DNA of 64,000 nucleotides, taken from positions 124,001-188,000 of the forward strand of contig OMXS01000001.1 of the NCBI GenBank assembly GCA_900315095.1, written 5' to 3'. Source of the DNA: an uncultured Prevotellaceae bacterium (lineage in GTDB: Bacteria > Bacteroidota > Bacteroidia > Bacteroidales > Bacteroidaceae). The translations under genes were made by a program, and so were the position numbers. How positions within the stretch are numbered: the first letter of the stretch is position 1; every line of letters starts with the position of its first letter. Under the pieces are notes generated by a model. It worked only from the letters and a program-made list of their open reading frames with translations, was not told where the DNA came from and searched no databases. Below are positions 10,838 to 18,365 of the stretch, one piece after another.

Positions 10838-10968
10838 TATGAAAGCATACAAGTGAGACGTCAAAGGTATACAAGTGGGATGCCAAAAGCATACAAGTGG
10901 GATGTCAAAGGTATACAAGTGAGGGAACAAAGTTAATAAGTTTGTTTAACAATGTTATTAACTTTGTC
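10838..10968 (-). repeat. intergenic repeat element: 22-nt tandem units plus 43-nt palindrome
   Basis: Read on the minus strand, a 43-nt near-palindrome (10968-10926, arms AACAAAGTTAATAA and TTATTAACTTTGT) is followed by four 22-nt units built on CACTTGTATACCTTTG or CACTTGTATGCTTT. An almost identical composite element is at 59756-59889. It fills the gap between mutS and the upstream propeller gene, and nothing coding is seen there. Confidence 0.85.
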
Positions 10969-11010
10969 TATCGTTTTGGTACAAGTTGAAAATCAAGGAG
11001 TTATGAGCGG

Positions 11011-12561
11011 TTATTTTTTACGCCTCGAACGGAGGAATAAAAAGGCGCCGGCGAGCACCGCAACGAGTGCTCCTCCGGCGTAATATAGGGTGTTGGATGT
11101 TGTCTGATTTGTACTGGCGGCAAGGTCATTGTTGTCTGATGAGGCGGCGGAGTCGTTCATCACGGTCATCCCCTCGTACTGAAGCTGGCACTTGGGGCAT
11201 TGCTTCATGTCCTCGGTTCGCGGCGCTCCGCAGGCAGGGCAGAAGCGTTCTGTGGGCGGGTTTTTATACTCCACCTCGTAGATGTTTACCGCGTTGCCTC
11301 CTCGGTTGCTGCGGCCTTGCGACGTAACGAAGACATAACGGCCGTCGGAAGACAAGTCGAGACCTACCGGATAACTGTCAACGGGGATGTTGCAGATGGT
11401 TTTCATCGTCTTGGTGTCAACCACATACACCTGACTCACGTTGTTGCAGGCTGCGAAGATGTAACGTCCATCAGGCGAGATACTTATCGTACGTGCGCCC
11501 GTTCCTACCTTGCAGTTCTCCCATCCCGTTGCCTGGGCGGTTTTCTTGGTTGTTCCGTTCATTGTCTTCGCTATGTCCATGAAGTCCTTCAGAGGCATGC
11601 GTTGCACCATTCCGCCGCCGTTGATGCTCAGATAGAGATAACCGTTGGAGATTACCAGATGTCGCACGTTGCTCATCATGCCAAGAACACGCCCTAGATA
11701 GCGCTGCTCCTGAATGTCGATAACGGCGATTCCGCCGCCACCACCCATACATCCCACGATGAGATAGCGGTTGTCTGGGGTGAAGACTGTGCCGCGAAGG
11801 GCATATCCAGAGCCGTTATCGCGGTCGACAGAGCGGTTGAGAGGGTAGTTGAGTTCGAGTTCCTTATCCACTACGAGAACCATCTTATGCTTCCATTCCT
11901 CGGGCTTGTCGGAGGATATGTCGATAAGACCAACGGTGTTGTTTCCCCAATGTGAGATGGCAACTGTTCGTCCGTCGGGCGACGTGCTCACCATTTTGGG
12001 CAGCGGACCAGTCTCCATCAGTCGCACAATCTTGTCGGTCTTGGTGTCAATAATGGCAACAGCCGAGGGGTCTTGGGCGTTGATGTCGAAGGTGCGGCGA
12101 TAGTAGGGCACCCACAGGTAGCGCCCGTTGTGACTGAAAGTGCTTTCCACCGGCTTTCCGGCGAAGGTGTTCAGGTTCTGATGGTAATGTCGCCAGGGGT
12201 AGAGACCTGATGGTTTCGACCACAACGCATCATCGCGTCCGTCCTTGAACTGATGGCGTATTACAGCCAGTTTTTTATGAGTTTTGAAGTCGTAACTAAT
12301 TGTGGTACAGCCCTCAAGCGAGTTAACGTAATACTTGGAGCCATCGGGATGGATGTTGATAGACTTGGGGCTGTTGATGTCGGTGTCGCGGGTGTCTGCC
12401 GTTCCGCCATAGTTTTGCTTCTTCGCTATCAGTTTCATGGTCAGCGAACCGTCGGTGGCCTGTGCCGTAGTGCCTATTTGAGGGTGGGATACAGGTGGCA
12501 CATCGGCAAATGAAAACATAGAAATAGCGAGTGCAAAGGCTGCTGTAAGGGTTCTTTTCAT
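11011..12561 (-). CDS. secreted YVTN-type beta-propeller protein with zinc ribbon and C-terminal membrane anchor
   Basis: A 516-residue protein. It has a signal peptide (MKRTLTAAFALAISMFSFA), then a seven-bladed-like propeller with repeated blade motifs such as SPDGRTVAI, TPDNRYLIV, SPDGRYIFAA and SSDGRYVFVT. A double CxxC zinc ribbon follows (FCPACGAP...CPKCQ, around residues 440-460), then a Ser/Asn/Thr linker, one transmembrane helix and a basic tail ending RSRRKK. Propellers of this family usually bind ligands or partner proteins. The role here is unknown. A cytosol-style zinc ribbon on an exported protein is odd. Confidence 0.8.
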   Translation of the reverse strand: MKRTLTAAFALAISMFSFADVPPVSHPQIGTTAQATDGSLTMKLIAKKQNYGGTADTRDTDINSPKSINIHPDGSKYYVNSLEGCTTISYDFKTHKKLAVIRHQFKDGRDDALWSKPSGLYPWRHYHQNLNTFAGKPVESTFSHNGRYLWVPYYRRTFDINAQDPSAVAIIDTKTDKIVRLMETGPLPKMVSTSPDGRTVAISHWGNNTVGLIDISSDKPEEWKHKMVLVVDKELELNYPLNRSVDRDNGSGYALRGTVFTPDNRYLIVGCMGGGGGIAVIDIQEQRYLGRVLGMMSNVRHLVISNGYLYLSINGGGMVQRMPLKDFMDIAKTMNGTTKKTAQATGWENCKVGTGARTISISPDGRYIFAACNNVSQVYVVDTKTMKTICNIPVDSYPVGLDLSSDGRYVFVTSQGRSNRGGNAVNIYEVEYKNPPTERFCPACGAPRTEDMKQCPKCQLQYEGMTVMNDSAASSDNNDLAASTNQTTSNTLYYAGGALVAVLAGAFLFLRSRRKK

Positions 12562-12608
12562 TGTGGTCAGAGTTTGGTGTTAGGTTTTCTTAATTCTCTG
12601 TCTACTAT

Positions 12609-12636
12609 GTTGCGACGACGTCGCAACATACTGAAC
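12609..12636 (-). repeat. TAT-hairpin element, host copy
   Basis: On the minus strand: GTTCAG, TAT, arm GTTGCGAC, loop GTC, arm GTCGCAAC. Same architecture as the 17 prophage copies but outside the prophage. It lies just downstream of the -7 box, inside the predicted 5' leader of the propeller gene at 11011-12561. Confidence 0.8.
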
Positions 12637-12644
12637 ATCAAATG

Positions 12645-12674
12645 CAAAAATATAGCAAAACGGCGAAAGGGCAA
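12645..12674 (-). promoter_or_regulatory. promoter of the propeller gene
   Basis: TTG (12674-12672), 19 nt, TATTTTTG (12652-12645). It gives a leader of about 75 nt that contains the hairpin element. Confidence 0.6.
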
Positions 12675-12747
12675 AATTTTTGGAGATAAATAATAGCAAA
12701 TACGTTTCTTTTTTGTAATTTTACACCCGCAAATCGTAAAAACCAAT

Positions 12748-13887
12748 ATGTTAATGAAGAATTTCTTATCCACAGCAATGCTCGCGGTGTTGCTCGTAAT
12801 GGCATCGGCTTGCATGTCGAAAGCACAGTCAAAGAGTGGGGTAGAGGCTACTCCCGAAGAAGATTCTGCCGAATACACCCTTTCCATTCTTGTCGCTGGA
12901 GACCTTATGCAGCATCAAGGACAGATAAACGCGGCGCGCAATAGCGATGGCACTTACAGCTACGACGAGACCTTCCGCTATGTAAAAGAGGAGGTGAGCA
13001 GCGCTGATTTGGCTATTGCAAACTTCGAGGTGACACTCGGAGGACAACCTTACAAGGGCTATCCGTGCTTCTCTGCTCCCGACGAATACCTGCAGGCGAC
13101 TATAGATGCGGGCTTCGACGTGCTGCTGACGGCCAACAACCACTGTCTTGACTCACGTCAGAAAGGACTAGAACGCACCATCGACATGATGGACAAAGCA
13201 AAGATTCCGCACCTCGGAACATATAAAAATATAGCAGAAAGAAACAAGAACTACCCGTTCTTGATAGAGAAGAACGGCTTCCGTGTGGTGATTTTGAACT
13301 TCACCTACGGCACCAATGGACTTCAGGTGCAGGCACCTAACGTGGTAAACTATATGGATACCACCGAGATAGCGCGCGACATAAAGAAGGCAAAGCAGAT
13401 GAAGCCCGACATCATATTAGCTATTCCTCATTGGGGAATAGAGTATGTCTTGCACCCCAACCAGCAGCAAAAGGACATCGCAGCATGGCTCTTGAAGAAG
13501 GGCGTTGACCATGTTATAGGTGGTCATCCGCATGTTTTGCAGCCTATGGAACGCCGAAACAAGGCGAAGAATGGTGGCAATGTGGTGGTTTATTCACTTG
13601 GAAACTACGTCAGCAATATGACGAAGGTGAATACCGATGGTGGCGCTATGGTGCGCATGGACTTTAAGAAAAAGGGTAGGGTAGTGACTCTTGAGGACTG
13701 TGGTTACAGTTTCGTGTGGGTGTCTCGTCCGCAAGTGTCGGGTCATAAGAACTTCCGCATCTACCCTGTTCACGTGTCCGACAGTCTGCTTAATGCCGCA
13801 GAGCGTGCAAAGCGCAACCTCTTCTATACTAATATGAAGAATCTCTACGACAAGTATAACATTGATGTGCCGGAAATAGAGTATTAA
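12748..13887 (+). CDS. CapA-family putative metallophosphatase lipoprotein
   Basis: A 379-residue protein related to the CapA/PgsA group, which has a calcineurin-like metallophosphoesterase fold and is linked to polyglutamate capsule synthesis. Family motifs are ILVAGDLMQH near residue 50, ADLAIANFEV, LTANNHCLD and the VIGGHPHVLQPME metal site near residue 255. The N-terminus has a hydrophobic segment ending VMASAC, a possible lipobox. It is a lone gene. No partner capB/C genes are present, so polyglutamate synthesis is not implied. Confidence 0.85.
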   Translation: MLMKNFLSTAMLAVLLVMASACMSKAQSKSGVEATPEEDSAEYTLSILVAGDLMQHQGQINAARNSDGTYSYDETFRYVKEEVSSADLAIANFEVTLGGQPYKGYPCFSAPDEYLQATIDAGFDVLLTANNHCLDSRQKGLERTIDMMDKAKIPHLGTYKNIAERNKNYPFLIEKNGFRVVILNFTYGTNGLQVQAPNVVNYMDTTEIARDIKKAKQMKPDIILAIPHWGIEYVLHPNQQQKDIAAWLLKKGVDHVIGGHPHVLQPMERRNKAKNGGNVVVYSLGNYVSNMTKVNTDGGAMVRMDFKKKGRVVTLEDCGYSFVWVSRPQVSGHKNFRIYPVHVSDSLLNAAERAKRNLFYTNMKNLYDKYNIDVPEIEY

Positions 13888-13898
13888 AAGACACGAAA

Positions 13899-13924
13899 AA
13901 CCTCCCTCGAAAGGGAGGTTTTTT
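13899..13924 (+). terminator. intrinsic terminator after the CapA-like gene
   Basis: Stem AACCTCCCT / AGGGAGGTT with loop CGAA, followed by a T run, 11 nt past the stop codon. Confidence 0.85.
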
Positions 13925-13952
13925 AGTGGTGACATACTAAAGAATTATGTCT

Positions 13953-14675
13953 TTATTTTGTTATAGAAGACTTTTCTTCTTCATATTTTTTCAAATATGA
14001 AATAGTGCTATTATCTGGGAATACAATCATTCTACGTTTTACCCATTTTATAAAATCAGATTCACTTGTAAATTGTATGTTGAAAATTCTTGCATTACTC
14101 ATATTATACATATTTTCAATATCAAGAATAACTCTATCTTTAATCCCATTTTGAAGATTAAATAAAGTTTCGTCACTTAATAAAATCATGTTAGTATCTT
14201 CATAGTATTTTCCATTTGCATATCCTCCAAGATTACCAATTATTTGATAAAAAACACTCATATCTATTCCAGGAATAGTTGGAACATATATTTCTTTTTG
14301 TGATATAGGATTAAGATTTCCCTCAGAATCATATTGTAGTGGCGATGAAACCCTTGATACAAAAGTATTTCCTTTAATGGTGGGAGCTGTCCAGTTATAA
14401 TAACTAATGTCTAGGTTTAATTGTTTTTCGATATCTTTAGGAACAATATCTTCTTGTGAAAAGTTTCCATTAAGATATTTGTATAGAGTCTCTTCATTAA
14501 TTATTTTTGGACGGAATCCGTCATGTACGTTAAGGGCAATTCTCTTCATCGTATCTTCTTTAGGATTATTACCTACAACGAAGAAGTTAATATATTTGGT
14601 AGGTTCAAATCTATAAATCTCCTCATCAGTATCTGTTTCTGATTTATCATTGTCTTTTCTTTTTCCTTTTGCTCC
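13953..14675 (-). pseudogene. BRCT-like protein, 3' part (split by the prophage)
   Basis: The 239 C-terminal codons of a host gene whose 44-codon start lies at 51609-51741. Joining the halves at the GGAG duplication gives one 283-codon frame, reading ...EELIAIG then AKGKRKDND.... The restored N-terminus (HVCLAGDF, then KYINFFVVGNNPKEDTMKRIAL) resembles a BRCT domain. The rest is an unassigned acidic region. The open frame runs on into the prophage as far as 14813, but that extension is phage end sequence and a terminator. The gene is more AT-rich than its neighbours. Confidence 0.85.
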
Positions 14676-14748
14676 TATAATCCGCAAAACGAAATGTTCC
14701 TGAAAAATTAAACGAAGCGTTCCGTTTCGCAAAACGAAAAGTTCTTTT
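14676..14748. other. prophage right end with three phased transposase-site-like repeats
   Basis: Three repeats with core AAAACGAA or TTAAACGAA, centred near 14690, 14713 and 14735, spaced 23 and 22 bp (two helical turns). The outermost shares 13 bp (AAAACGAAATGTT) with a site near the left end. They resemble the R1-R3 type binding arrays of Mu. Confidence 0.75.
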
Positions 14749-14768
14749 TCAGGGTTCCCTCCCCACAC

Positions 14769-14799
14769 AAAAAACGCCCCAGAGAAATCTGAGGCGTTT
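14769..14799 (-). terminator. terminator of the right-end operon
   Basis: Stem AACGCC(T)CAGA / TCTGGGGCGTT with a short loop, followed on the minus strand by six T residues. Lies 22 nt past the stop of the TS-like gene. Confidence 0.8.
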
Positions 14800-14820
14800 C
14801 TGTTTTCACTCACTACATTA

Positions 14821-15459
14821 TTAGGTATTCAACTCAAACCGCACATTCTCGTCGCCATCGAGCAACTGGCGCGTGCGCTCTATATTGTTCTCGTATATGT
14901 GTACGTTGCCGAGGTTCAGCGTGATTGACTTCAAAGGCAGGTCTATATGTCGCGCCATCAAGTACAGGTGGTATATGTCAGCCGGCAAGCCAAGGTTGGC
15001 ATCGCTGCTCCTCTGGTATGCGGATAGCACCAATTCCCCGTCGTCTATCTGGAACTGCACCAGACTGAGACAAGGCGCCTGATTACTCTCCGCCCCCGTC
15101 TCGCCCAGAAACAGCACATAGTTTTTGCTGTTGCGCTTTTCACGGTTTATCTTCGCAATGAGTGGCGGCAGCTTCTCAAAGTAGGTCGGATAGCTGTTCA
15201 CCAACACGCTCCCGCAGTAGTCCCACCAGTTGATGCCCACGTCGCGGTACCGTTCTACGTTCCGCTCACCCTGCATGAATAGTTGCAGCTCATTCTTCAG
15301 TTTCTTTCTCGCAATGCCGTGACTCTCGAAGATGTCGAGCAAGTCAGCCGGAGTCAATGACAGCTGCTCATTCAGCAGGTAGCGGATGTTTCCTTTTTTG
15401 TTGGTCTGGGTCTTCCCATGTTCGAGAACCTTGCCCAGTATCTGATAGTATTTGTTCAT
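14821..15459 (-). CDS. thymidylate-synthase-family protein, possible dCMP hydroxymethylase
   Basis: A 212-residue member of the thymidylate synthase / dCMP hydroxymethylase superfamily, shorter than ThyA (264). The catalytic Cys is C130 in QAPCLSLVQF. Then come Q149-R150-S151-D153 (YQRSSD) with exactly ThyA spacing, and H187/Y189 in NVHIYENNIE. At the position of ThyA Asn177, which selects dUMP, there is Asp161 (LPADIYHL). Asp at this position is known in T4 dCMP hydroxymethylase and switches engineered TS towards dCMP. The His after the catalytic Cys and the paired phosphate-binding Arg residues are not conserved. It lies downstream of an adenine methylase at the phage right end. The reaction is inferred. 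Confidence 0.75.
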   Translation of the reverse strand: MNKYYQILGKVLEHGKTQTNKKGNIRYLLNEQLSLTPADLLDIFESHGIARKKLKNELQLFMQGERNVERYRDVGINWWDYCGSVLVNSYPTYFEKLPPLIAKINREKRNSKNYVLFLGETGAESNQAPCLSLVQFQIDDGELVLSAYQRSSDANLGLPADIYHLYLMARHIDLPLKSITLNLGNVHIYENNIERTRQLLDGDENVRFELNT

Positions 15460-15484
15460 CGTTTTAATGGCATTAGAATGTTGT

Positions 15485-16315
15485 TCAAGCGGCTTTCGTA
15501 TATAGCATAATGTCCGTGTAGGACGCGCTGTAATTCATGTGGGCGTTGAACTCGCGACGCTGGCAGTTCTCAAATGGATTTCCAAGTTCCGGATGCCTTC
15601 CCATCCAATCGCACAGTTCAATGATAGAAGATTTGTTCGAGGTGAAATAGATAAACCTGTGACCAGCAAGCACCGTCAGCACATCGAGGTAGTCAGATAG
15701 TTTCCAGTACATCTTGTAGGTCTTGGAATCTGTGCTCAGATAAGGAGGGTCAACCAGGAACACCACGCCTGGCACATCCTTGTATTGATTGAATACCTCC
15801 CTGTAGTCGCAGGAGGTAATAGTCAGACCGTCGAGATAGTCCAGGCATGGCTCATAGTCTGTTGTCCTTATATTATTATATAATGTCTCCTTTTCCAGAT
15901 CCGCGAACTCATTGGCATATTTCATGGAAAACATAACCGACGAAGACAGCGTGATATAGTCAATGTAACCGTAGTCGTGCTCATACTTGCGGACGCATGA
16001 AAGCACACGCTCTTTGACCTCTCCCAATATGGGCTTGTGGCGTGGCACGTCAACTATCTCCCTCAGTTCTGCCAGCAGTGCGTTGGTGACGGGCAGGGCT
16101 TCCAAGCGCTGGCGGTAACCGTCAAAGTCATTATACACTACAGTGGAATGCGGCTTCTGGCACTTGGCTATGTGTGATAATAAACCAGAGCCGCCGAATA
16201 GGTCCACGAAGGTCGTGCCGTCAGGGAACTGCCGGAGCACCTTGATGTACTCCTTGGCAAACATCCGCTTCTGTCCCTGGAAGGGAAGTGGTGCCGATAA
16301 GTATTGTTTTCTCAT
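15485..16315 (-). CDS. D12-class DNA adenine methyltransferase
   Basis: A 276-residue phage methylase starting MRKQYLSAPLPFQGQKR. A longer frame from 16447 adds residues that overlap the upstream gene and are not family-like. The AdoMet motif I is FVDLFGGSGLLSH near residue 35, and the catalytic DPPY box is VVFLVDPPYLSTDS near residue 185. The N-terminal PFQGQKR matches the YxGxK-type first block of Dam-like enzymes. It probably N6-methylates adenine in phage DNA, protecting it from host restriction, and sits at the right end like the Mu mom modification gene. Target site unknown. Confidence 0.9.
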   Translation of the reverse strand: MRKQYLSAPLPFQGQKRMFAKEYIKVLRQFPDGTTFVDLFGGSGLLSHIAKCQKPHSTVVYNDFDGYRQRLEALPVTNALLAELREIVDVPRHKPILGEVKERVLSCVRKYEHDYGYIDYITLSSSVMFSMKYANEFADLEKETLYNNIRTTDYEPCLDYLDGLTITSCDYREVFNQYKDVPGVVFLVDPPYLSTDSKTYKMYWKLSDYLDVLTVLAGHRFIYFTSNKSSIIELCDWMGRHPELGNPFENCQRREFNAHMNYSASYTDIMLYTKAA

Positions 16316-16382
16316 TTTCTCGCTGGTTTTGTTTTTGCAAAGGTTGCCACTTTCAGCGAGACAAAAGAAAGTTTGCAGCAAA

Positions 16383-16625
16383 TCACACTGCACCAGCCGT
16401 GCAGTTAGTCTCAAACTTTTTGATGATGTTATACACTTTGCGCTCACTCACCTTGTATCTGTCAGAGAGAACGGTCACGATACACGTTACCTTCTCACCA
16501 CGTCTGCGCATCTTCATATAGTCTGCGTAAAGTGTCACATAACGGCAATCGTCGAGCTTTACCCCCACCGAAATCAGCCTGTCAATTAATTCTTTGTTAA
16601 AATTTAATATCTCAAATAGTGTCAT
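16383..16625 (-). CDS. small helix-turn-helix protein of the right-end operon
   Basis: An 80-residue basic protein starting MTLFEILNFNKELID. The ATG at 16625 is preferred over 16658. A C-terminal HTH is suggested by VLSDRYKVSERKVYNIIKKFE. The last block resembles the recognition-helix region of Mor/C-type activators, but similarity is too weak to assign. It is the first gene of the modification module, so a role as late or modification regulator is plausible and unproven. Confidence 0.65.
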   Translation of the reverse strand: MTLFEILNFNKELIDRLISVGVKLDDCRYVTLYADYMKMRRRGEKVTCIVTVLSDRYKVSERKVYNIIKKFETNCTAGAV

Positions 16626-16641
16626 TTTCAATTTAAAATAG

Positions 16642-16786
16642 TACCTTTGTACCGCCAATCATTTATTAGACAAAAAAAACGCAATAGTGCGACGAAGGAT
16701 TTAACCCCCAGTTGTGCACTATTGCGGTGTCGTTGTTAATAAATGATTGGCGTCTATATTAACAGGCTGGGGGCTTTTTTATGCCC
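16642..16786 (+). ncRNA. candidate structured small RNA with nested inverted repeats
   Basis: TACCTTTG (16642-16649) could act as a -7 box, though the -33 is only GTG. Perfect 16-bp arms follow at 16653-16668 and 16737-16752. Inside them are 11-bp arms at 16680-16690 and 16716-16726. CCCCCAG in the inner loop (16705-16711) can pair with CTGGGGG (16767-16773), which precedes six T residues. This would make a pseudoknot with terminator-like ending, about 125 nt long. It lies antisense to the tail-to-modification junction. The 14-nt GTACCTTTGTACCG also occurs at the repressor promoter. Confidence 0.55.
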
Positions 16787-16805
16787 GCCCCCGAGGGCAT
16801 CATAT

Positions 16806-17111
16806 TTATGTTTTCGCTTCCGCCTTGCACTGCTCACAATAAGCGTACCATGTGGCATATTCATCAGCCTTTGTTTCTTTCTGCCGTAGAATGGCTATCT
16901 CATCGTCAATGGAATATCGCTGACGAATCAATTCAACCACCCTTTCCTCGTAGGTAGGCTGATATTCTTCACTCGGCTCAGGGGTGTACTCTTCCCAACC
17001 TGCTGCCTTGATTTGTTCCTCTGACGGATTAAAGATTTGTTTTCCGTCCAGGACTAACGGATCTTGGTAGAATACCGTAGTCCCGTTTACTGTCTTTCTG
17101 TACTGTTTCAT
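16806..17111 (-). CDS. small phage tail-region protein, possible fibre chaperone
   Basis: A 101-residue acidic protein ending the receptor-binding cluster. The N-terminal half (MKQYRKTVNG...FYQDPLVLDGKQIFNPSEEQI) is followed by a predicted coiled-coil helix (EERVVELIRQRYSIDDEIAILRQK). Small proteins at this position next to fibre genes often help fibre assembly, which is inference from position. No family assigned. Confidence 0.6.
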   Translation of the reverse strand: MKQYRKTVNGTTVFYQDPLVLDGKQIFNPSEEQIKAAGWEEYTPEPSEEYQPTYEERVVELIRQRYSIDDEIAILRQKETKADEYATWYAYCEQCKAEAKT

Positions 17112-17121
17112 ATCTTACATA

Positions 17122-17772
17122 TTAAAATTTTATTCCATATCTCTTGCGGTCTTGCTCTTGATTGAACAGAATTTCCGTAGCACTTAATTTTCGATTGTAT
17201 ATGCGTATTTGGTATATATCTCCCATTAAAGCATATGCAAAATTGCCTCTTGAGCCGAGGAATGTTCCCGAACCTTGATACCCCCATGAATCGTTGACCA
17301 TAAATCCTGTTAATTTGCCATTAAGAATACTTCTGTCCATATTAATGCTATGGGTTACAATCTTATTTACATTTTGAGTGATGACATTAACACGTTTACC
17401 TGCTTCACCATGTGTAAAATTTACTGGACCATTACCTTGAATATAGCATATTCCCACTGGGGTTCTTCCTTCTGCAACGAAGACAAATCCGCTTTGCTGT
17501 CTCTTATGAATTACAACTTCAATGGTCGATGTTCTGTAGTCATAGTTTACATTTGTTGATGTGTGTCCCCTGCTTGATGACGCTCCTTTGAAATATACAC
17601 CTTTGCCATCACAAACAACATTACTCATATCAAACACAACTCCACCTACTCTATCTACCCATGTGGTGTCAGTCGCATCTGCTCCATCCAAGTGGAACAC
17701 AAGCCCGTCGCTAATATATGGCTTTACTCTTGCTTCTTCCATCATCAGTTGCCTTCTTGTATAGATTTTCAT
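17122..17772 (-). CDS. receptor-binding-type tail protein with LamG-like lectin domain
   Basis: A 216-residue protein. The first 11 residues (MKIYTRRQLMM) are shared with the two upstream genes. From about residue 22 (ISDGLVFHLDGADATDTTWVDRVGG) to the end (LMGDIYQIRIYNRKLSATEI) it has the pattern of a concanavalin A/LamG beta-sandwich as in carbohydrate-binding phage and surface proteins. It has a strong Shine-Dalgarno (GGAGGG) and a 10-G tract 57 nt upstream of the start. Probably binds host glycans at the tail tip. Confidence 0.75.
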   Translation of the reverse strand: MKIYTRRQLMMEEARVKPYISDGLVFHLDGADATDTTWVDRVGGVVFDMSNVVCDGKGVYFKGASSSRGHTSTNVNYDYRTSTIEVVIHKRQQSGFVFVAEGRTPVGICYIQGNGPVNFTHGEAGKRVNVITQNVNKIVTHSINMDRSILNGKLTGFMVNDSWGYQGSGTFLGSRGNFAYALMGDIYQIRIYNRKLSATEILFNQEQDRKRYGIKF

Positions 17773-17829
17773 AATGCCCTCCTTTCTTGGAGTGCATTTT
17801 CTCCACTTAAATTATTAAGTGTATTTTTA

Positions 17830-17839
17830 CCCCCCCCCC
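17830..17839 (-). repeat. homopolymeric G10 tract upstream of the LamG-like gene
   Basis: Ten consecutive C on the plus strand (G on the coding strand) in the 128-nt gap between two fibre genes, 57 nt before the ATG. With ten G, a 16-codon mini-frame (MKQNSNKPITPIKGGG, stop) ends exactly at the tract. A hotspot for slipped-strand mispairing. Confidence 0.8.
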
Positions 17840-17900
17840 TTAATTGGGGTTATGGGTTTGTTACTGTTTTGTTTCATATTCTTATGTTTTTTTAAATTAA

Positions 17901-18365
17901 TTATCCGTATGCTTTTAGTCTCGCAACCCTCTCTGGCCAAAAGAGTGTACTTCCATTATTGCAGAAATATATTTTCATGTAATCGTATCCCTCTGGAACT
18001 GTTATAACTCTTTCTTCTCCCGCCGCAACATAATACGGAACTATGGGTTGTATAGTTTTTCTTGTCGCAAACACTCGGTCTTTACAGAACACTATGGTGG
18101 TTGTCTGTTGAGCATTTGCTTTAATCTTATATTTTTGACCCACCTTAACATCAAAAGTCTTATGATGTCCAGTATAGGAAGTCGCCCAGCAAGTAAATTT
18201 GTTCCCAGATACATTCCCCCATATCTGTTCACACCAAAATTTTTGTCCTCCAAGCGCACTGACTGTATAATTAACATTATCATATTCCCATCTGACAAAT
18301 CCGTCGTACACTTCTTCTTCTGCTGTCATCATCAACTCTCTCCTTGTATATATTTTCTGACTCAT
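17901..18365 (-). CDS. tail receptor-binding-cluster protein
   Basis: A 154-residue protein starting MSQKIYTRREL. The frame is open ten codons further up, but the ATG at 18365 has the strong site AAAGGAGG and a 4-nt overlap with the previous stop. The N-terminal KIYTRRELMM is shared with both neighbours, and the rest (VRWEYDNVNYTVSALGG...EERVITVPEGYDYMKIYF) looks like a beta-rich domain of unknown family. Likely an alternative or additional tail-tip adhesin. Confidence 0.7.
   Translation of the reverse strand: MSQKIYTRRELMMTAEEEVYDGFVRWEYDNVNYTVSALGGQKFWCEQIWGNVSGNKFTCWATSYTGHHKTFDVKVGQKYKIKANAQQTTTIVFCKDRVFATRKTIQPIVPYYVAAGEERVITVPEGYDYMKIYFCNNGSTLFWPERVARLKAYG

Noticed and set aside
13953-14813. 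A single 286-residue gene starting at 14813
   Set aside because: The first 46 codons are a terminator and the prophage end. The true coding part starts at the host-phage joint and belongs to a gene begun at 51741.
16642-16800. Retron or diversity-generating element
   Set aside because: The nested inverted repeats recalled a retron msr-msd, but no reverse transcriptase or template/variable repeat pair was found in the window.
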